From: Pandoraea apista | GTDB lineage: Bacteria; Pseudomonadota; Gammaproteobacteria; Burkholderiales; Burkholderiaceae | Assembly: GCF_001465595.2 (NCBI RefSeq) | Contig: NZ_CP013481.2 | Span: 1,364,001 to 1,428,000, forward strand | Direction: 5' to 3' | DNA: 64,000 nucleotides | Shown: positions 59,780 to 64,000 of the stretch, piece by piece | Layout: each line of letters starts with the position of its first letter | How positions within the stretch are numbered: the first letter of the stretch is position 1 | Translations under genes and position numbers: made by a program | The notes under the pieces: model-generated | Databases searched by the model: none | Told to the model about the DNA's origin: nothing | Seen by the model: only the letters and a program-made list of their open reading frames with translations

Positions 59780-59822
59780 TGTATTTTGTAGTGTGCATCG
59801 ATTCGGATACAGGAGACAAGCC

Positions 59823-60632
59823 ATGGTGACAGAGCGTCAGTTGAAATTCAGGGAGCAATACAAGTCCGACATAAGCCCGATGTACAACGGCTTGTTACAC
59901 ATTGCGGTGATGTATATCGTGGCGATTGGTGCGGTCTGCTATGCCGTCAGCCGTTTGCAGAGTCCGACGTGGGAATGGTTCCTGATCCTTCCGGTCTTCC
60001 TGGCGGGTAATTTTGTCGAGTGGTTCATGCACCGGTTTGTCATGCACCGTCGTGTAGACGTCTGGGGCCTGCGCGAGATCTACAACCGGCACACACGTCA
60101 GCATCATCAGTACTTCACCGACCAGTTGTCGACTATCGACACGACGCGTGAGTTTCGAATCGTGTTCTTCCCGTGGCGTGTGCTAATGACATTGGGGGTT
60201 GGCGGCGGGGCCATGGGCTATATGACCTCGTGGATTTTGAACGATAACGCCGGCTGGATCGTGTTCCTGACCATGGTGGGCCAGTACGTCGTCTATGAAA
60301 CATTCCACTATTGTTGCCACTGTCACGAGAACTGGTTCGTGCGCAATGTGCCGTTCATCAACACCATCCGACGTCACCACACTGCCCACCACAACATGGG
60401 CATCATGATGAAATACAACATGAATCTGACGTTTCCGATTGCCGACTGGTATATGGGAAGCAGCGATTTGCGTCGGGGCCTGATCGGCCATCTGTTCAAT
60501 GGCTACAGCGAAAAGCACATCAAGAGCGAATTGAAACCGATCATCGCGAAGTTCAAGGACGATCATTCGCAAGTCACGCTGGACGGCCCGATGCTTACGG
60601 AGGAAGAGCGCAGGGTTATGACAGCCCGCTGA
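59823..60632 (+). CDS. fatty acid hydroxylase-superfamily membrane di-iron protein
   Basis: A 269-residue integral-membrane protein of the fatty acid hydroxylase/sterol desaturase superfamily. It has several hydrophobic stretches and the His clusters that bind two irons: H70-x4-H75, H90-x3-H94-H95, H162..H166/H168 and H186-x2-H189-H190. These hydroxylate C-H bonds using O2 and an electron donor. CAGGAGACAAGCC precedes the ATG, giving a strong ribosome site. It is controlled by the same palindrome as the MFS and dehydrogenase genes, so a hydroxylated or oxidised aliphatic substrate is plausible (inference). Confidence 0.88.
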   Translation: MVTERQLKFREQYKSDISPMYNGLLHIAVMYIVAIGAVCYAVSRLQSPTWEWFLILPVFLAGNFVEWFMHRFVMHRRVDVWGLREIYNRHTRQHHQYFTDQLSTIDTTREFRIVFFPWRVLMTLGVGGGAMGYMTSWILNDNAGWIVFLTMVGQYVVYETFHYCCHCHENWFVRNVPFINTIRRHHTAHHNMGIMMKYNMNLTFPIADWYMGSSDLRRGLIGHLFNGYSEKHIKSELKPIIAKFKDDHSQVTLDGPMLTEEERRVMTAR

Positions 60633-60736
60633 CTTGTTGTGCACACCAGGCTCGCCCGGGGTGCACCGGTTCAGCGGGCGATAGACCGGGCTTGCCTCGT
60701 GCCTATCCCGTTCAAACGGAAGTCATAAGGACCGTG

Positions 60737-61492
60737 TCAGATCTCCAGAATCCCGGCAGCAACGAAACCACCGTCGACCGGCAGGATGTGGCCGGTGACA
60801 TACGAGGCGTCGTCGGACGCGAGAAAGCTCACCGCCCCGGCGATTTCGCGCGGTTGCCCGTAGCGGCCGAGCGGCGTCGTCTCCGTGTAGTGACGGCGAG
60901 AGATGTCGGAGTGCAGCACCTGCGTGAGCGGCGTGTCGATCGGACCGGGCGCAACGCCGTTGGCGGTGATGCCGAACGGTGCGAGTTCGATGGCCATCTG
61001 ACGGGTAAGGCCAATGACCGCGGCCTTCGACGTGCCGTAAGCCGTGCGCCCGGCGCTCGCCAGAATGCCCGCCACCGACGCCAGATTGACGATCCGTCCC
61101 CAGCGCTGTTCGCGCATCAGGCGTGCGGCATGTTGCCCGCACAGCAGCGTTCCCGTGAGATTCACGTTCATGACCTGATGCCAGTGATCGAGCGGATAGT
61201 CGAGAAACGGAAACGTTTTTGCAATGCCCGCGTTGTTCACGAGCACATCGCAGCGGCCGTGCCGTTGCGCAATCTGCGCGAAGCCGTCGGCAATCGACGC
61301 CGCGTCGCCCACATTCATTCCCAGCGCCCACGCTTTGCCGCCCGCAGCGCTTAGCTTCGCCGCCGTTTCGCTCGCCGCACCTTCATTCAGATCGGCGACA
61401 ACCACGGTCATGCCGTCGCTCACCAATCGTTCGCAGATGGCGGCACCAATGCCCATGCCGCCGCCCGTTACAACTGCCACTTTCTCCGTCAT
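60737..61492 (-). CDS. SDR-family dehydrogenase
   Basis: A 251-residue classical SDR. It has the cofactor loop VVTGGGMGIGAAICERL, NNAGIAKTFPFLDY, and the catalytic pair in AYGTSKAAVIGL (YxxxK), with the end VTGHILPVDGGFVAAGIL. It resembles 3-oxoacyl reductase/acetoacetyl-type dehydrogenases but substrate is unknown. AGGAG lies before the ATG. It converges on the hydroxylase gene and lies 101 nt after the TRAP permease gene on the same strand, so it probably works with that transporter. Confidence 0.92.
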   Translation of the reverse strand: MTEKVAVVTGGGMGIGAAICERLVSDGMTVVVADLNEGAASETAAKLSAAGGKAWALGMNVGDAASIADGFAQIAQRHGRCDVLVNNAGIAKTFPFLDYPLDHWHQVMNVNLTGTLLCGQHAARLMREQRWGRIVNLASVAGILASAGRTAYGTSKAAVIGLTRQMAIELAPFGITANGVAPGPIDTPLTQVLHSDISRRHYTETTPLGRYGQPREIAGAVSFLASDDASYVTGHILPVDGGFVAAGILEI

Positions 61493-61593
61493 GCTATGGA
61501 CTCCTAAATTTATTAATTTCTACAGCACGGACCCCGCCGCCAGCAGCGCGGCGGAGCCCGTCGGTGATACCGAGAATCGTGAGTGGAGGGGTC

Positions 61594-63471
61594 TTACTTC
61601 AGGAAACCGATCGAGATCCAGGGAATGAAGACCACGATAAGCAGCGCGATAAGCAGTGCGCCCATGTAGGTCCACATCCGGTTGAACACCTTGTCCGGCG
61701 ATGTCTTGCCAATGGCGCACGCCGCATAAAAGCCCACACCGAGCGGCGGTGCGAACAGTCCCATGCCCATCGACAGAATCACGACCATGGCGTAATGCAC
61801 ATCGTGAATGCCCAGCGAGCGGGCGACCGGAAACAGCAGCGGACCAAACAACACGATGGCGGGAATGCCTTCCAGCACGCTGCCCAGCACAATGAACACC
61901 ACTACCGAGATGAGCAGGAAGCCGATCTGTCCGCCCGGCACGCCATGCATCAGCCCGACAAGCTTGGCCGAGAAGCCCGATTGCGTGAGGGCCCACGCCA
62001 TGGCCGTCGCCATGCCGATGATGAGCAGGATCGCACCGGAGAGTGCCGCCGTTTCCGTCAGCAGCGGATACAGACGTTTGAAGTTCAGGTGCTTCTTGAA
62101 GGCGTGCACGAGAAGACCGATCACGATCGTGTAGGCGATACCGACCGTAGACACTTCGGTGGCCGTGGCGGCCCCTTCGATCACCGCCGTGCGAATCAGA
62201 ATCGGCAGCGCGAGGGCAGGCAATGCCACGATGAATGTCTTACCGATCACGCTCCACGGCGCACGGCGTGCCGCGCTCGGGGCTTCCTTGCGCGAGCGGG
62301 CGAAGCACACCACGACGATGGCGAGCGTGGCGATCACGGCAGGCAGCAAGCCGCCGACAAAGAGCGCGGTAATCGATACCCCGCACACCGCACCGATAGT
62401 GATGAGCACGAGACTTGGCGGGATCGTCTCCGTCATGGCGCCGGTTGACGAAAGCAGCGCCACGAGGTCTTCCGGTTTCGACCCGCGCCGTTGCATCTCG
62501 GGGAAGAGCGCGGGCGCGACGGCCGCCATGTCGGCAGCCTTCGAGCCAGAGATGCCCGAGACCAGGAACATGGCGCCAAGCAGCACGTATTGCAGACCGC
62601 CTCGCACGTGGCCGAGCAGCGAGGCCATGAACTCGATCAGGCTGCGAGCGAGCCCGCTCATCTCGATCAACGCACCGAGCAGCACGAACAGCGGCACCGA
62701 CAACAGAATGAGGCCCGACATGCCCTCGTCCATGCGGCTCACGACAATCTGCAACGGCGCGTCGGTCACGAGCGCCAGATACGCCAGCGTTGCCGTGCCG
62801 AAGGCGAAGGCAATCGGAATCCCCCCCGCCACGCAGGCGCCGACGATCAGCACGAAGAACACCAGCAGGTTGTAGTTGCCCATCGCAATCAGCGCGGGGC
62901 GGCCGAGCCAGAGCGCCGCGCCCAGCGCCGCGACGAACAGCACGCCGAGACCGAACTGACGCAGCGTGGAGCACCGCGCCATGCGCGAGATCGCGGCGAT
63001 GAGCATCAGCGCCGCGCCAACCGGCAACGCGGCAGCGCGCAGGCCGTCGGGGATTTCCAGCGCGGGCGTGGTGATGTCCATCTGTTCGATGGCATGCGTG
63101 TACGCAGGCATGATGATGAGAGCGACGAACACGCAGACCGTGAGCGCAGCCATGGTCTGGAACCAGTCCCGCCACGCCGCCGGAAGTTTGTTGACGATGG
63201 CGGAAAGACGCATGTGCTCACCCCGGTCGAGGGCCAGCACCGCGCCAAGCATCGATAGCCAGATGAACAGGATCTGCGCCAATTCGTCCGACCAGGTGAG
63301 GGGATTGTCGAACCCGTAACGCGAGATCACGCCCGCGAGCAGGATGAGAGTCTCCGCCACCACCAGCAGCACGGCAGCCGCTTCGGTGACTTTCATCACC
63401 GCGCGGTTGACATGGCAGAAGAGGCGGGCGAGCGCGTGCGTCGGCTCGGCCGTCATCGTCAACGTTTCCAT
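61594..63471 (-). CDS. TRAP transporter fused permease (DctQM)
   Basis: A 625-residue fusion of the small and large TRAP permease subunits. Residues about 20-190 are the DctQ-type four-helix part (VISRYGFDNPLTWSDELAQILFIWLSMLGAV) and about 200-625 the DctM-type part (GIPIAFAFGTATLAYLAL, SGISGSKAADMAAVAPALFPEMQRRG, IPPSLVLITIG and SVLEGIPAIVLFGPLLFPVA). Fusion is known in this family. The ATG directly follows the DctP stop (TAA-ATG). It imports an organic acid-type solute with sodium. Confidence 0.94.
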   Translation of the reverse strand: METLTMTAEPTHALARLFCHVNRAVMKVTEAAAVLLVVAETLILLAGVISRYGFDNPLTWSDELAQILFIWLSMLGAVLALDRGEHMRLSAIVNKLPAAWRDWFQTMAALTVCVFVALIIMPAYTHAIEQMDITTPALEIPDGLRAAALPVGAALMLIAAISRMARCSTLRQFGLGVLFVAALGAALWLGRPALIAMGNYNLLVFFVLIVGACVAGGIPIAFAFGTATLAYLALVTDAPLQIVVSRMDEGMSGLILLSVPLFVLLGALIEMSGLARSLIEFMASLLGHVRGGLQYVLLGAMFLVSGISGSKAADMAAVAPALFPEMQRRGSKPEDLVALLSSTGAMTETIPPSLVLITIGAVCGVSITALFVGGLLPAVIATLAIVVVCFARSRKEAPSAARRAPWSVIGKTFIVALPALALPILIRTAVIEGAATATEVSTVGIAYTIVIGLLVHAFKKHLNFKRLYPLLTETAALSGAILLIIGMATAMAWALTQSGFSAKLVGLMHGVPGGQIGFLLISVVVFIVLGSVLEGIPAIVLFGPLLFPVARSLGIHDVHYAMVVILSMGMGLFAPPLGVGFYAACAIGKTSPDKVFNRMWTYMGALLIALLIVVFIPWISIGFLK

Positions 63472-64000
63472 TTACGCGAGCTTCCCGGTGTACTTTTCCA
63501 ACACGCTCCACGCCTCGTCGCCGAACTTCTTGTGCCATTCGGCATAGAAACCGGCCGTGCGGAGCTTCTCGCGGAACTGCTCGTTGTTCGGTGCGTTGAA
63601 CACGAGACCTTTCTGCTTGAGTTCGGCCATCACGCCGTCGTTGAGCTTGCGCACATCGTCGCGTTGCGCCATGGCTGCCGCGTTCACATTGGCGGTCACG
63701 ATCGCCTGCAAGTCCTTCGGCAACTTGTCCCACTTCTGCTTGTTGGCGAGGAACCAGAAGCCGTCCCACATATGGTTCGTCATCGACACGTACTTCTGCA
63801 CTTCGTACAGCTTCGCCGTGGTCAGCAGAGCAAGCGGATTTTCCTGTGCTTCGACGATATGCGTCTGCAAGGCCGAGTACACCTCGGCGAAGTTGATCGA
63901 CGTGGGCGACGAGTCGAACGCGCGGAACATCGACGTCCACAGCGGGCTCGTCGGCACACGGATCTTCAGGCCCTTGAGGTCGGCCGGCGAATTGATCGGA
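63472..64000 (-). CDS. TRAP transporter solute-binding protein DctP (partial)
   Basis: The C-terminal part of a DctP-type periplasmic binding protein. The visible 175 residues run PINSPADLKGLKIRVPTSPLWTSMFRAF through FAEVYSALQTHIVEAQENPLALL and FWFLANKQKWDKLPKDLQAIV to WSVLEKYTGKLA. The TRAP-family segment with a substrate-carboxylate arginine (LKIRVP) is inside. The start and signal peptide lie beyond the right edge. It is first of a TRAP-SDR set. The solute is unknown, probably a C4 to C6 organic acid. Confidence 0.93.
   Translation of the reverse strand, partial: PINSPADLKGLKIRVPTSPLWTSMFRAFDSSPTSINFAEVYSALQTHIVEAQENPLALLTTAKLYEVQKYVSMTNHMWDGFWFLANKQKWDKLPKDLQAIVTANVNAAAMAQRDDVRKLNDGVMAELKQKGLVFNAPNNEQFREKLRTAGFYAEWHKKFGDEAWSVLEKYTGKLA

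Noticed and set aside
61500..61517. AT-rich stretch before the SDR gene as a fourth copy of the GntR palindrome
   Set aside because: CTAAATTTATTAA differs too much from CTAATATATTAG, and part of it is the ribosome binding site AGGAG.
58183..64000. Integrative element at the right end
   Set aside because: The gene content looks accessory, but no integrase, transposase, tRNA or flanking direct repeats are seen.

Overview
The window is high-GC chromosomal DNA from a betaproteobacterium of the Burkholderiaceae, most likely a Pandoraea species. This rests on gene order (yebC-purD, hemF-nadD-rsfS-rlmH, maf-rng), a Burkholderia-type OpcP-like porin, and a chromosomal class D beta-lactamase of the kind intrinsic to Pandoraea. 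Almost all of it looks like vertically inherited chromosome. I see no transposase, integrase, phage gene, CRISPR array, rRNA or tRNA. Genus and species are inferred, since no database search was possible.

Layout. 1-4.7 kb: thiC with a TPP riboswitch, then a MocR-type regulator divergent from an AhpD-like protein. 4.7-8.8 kb: a large unrecognised protein, the OXA beta-lactamase, wrbA and a small membrane protein. 9-15 kb: a LysR/SBF-transporter pair, rhlE, and trhO-gluQ. 15-25 kb: dnaE, two family-2 glycosyltransferases, recQ and msbA. 25-27.6 kb: rfbBAC, making the dTDP-rhamnose precursor, without rfbD beside it. 27.7-31.1 kb: a CDF metal transporter, rng and maf. 31.4-36.4 kb: ugpB-A-E-C-Q for glycerol-3-phosphate and glycerophosphodiester uptake, sitting between maf and rlmH, which are usually neighbours. 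36.7-42.8 kb: rlmH, rsfS, nadD, hemF, a MscS channel, purD and yebC. 43-49.3 kb: a HerA-like ATPase, a DMT transporter that seems damaged at its N-terminus, upp, an SDR, mgsA, qor and a DUF1232 protein. 49.6-52.4 kb: a peptidase-C26 amidotransferase with a very long low-complexity N-terminus, then a porin. 52.4-53.2 kb: non-coding DNA ending in a strong small-RNA candidate. 53.2-55.6 kb: a sensorless sigma-54 activator divergent from a LysR regulator.

55.7-64 kb is the most accessory-looking part. A GntR/FCD regulator is followed by three transcription units on the other strand: a 56-codon alpha/beta-hydrolase-like stub coupled to an iron-dependent alcohol dehydrogenase, an MFS permease, and a membrane di-iron hydroxylase. 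Each unit carries a near-identical AT-rich palindrome with core CTAATATATTAG placed on its promoter. This looks like one small repressor-controlled uptake and oxidation regulon of unknown substrate. Facing it are an SDR and a TRAP transporter (fused DctQM plus DctP, cut by the right edge).

Other signals include short 9-bp tandem repeats at several gene starts and intergenic regions, a terminator-like hairpin between ugpB and ugpA, a one-base-loop G-quadruplex motif upstream of maf, and several intrinsic terminators.
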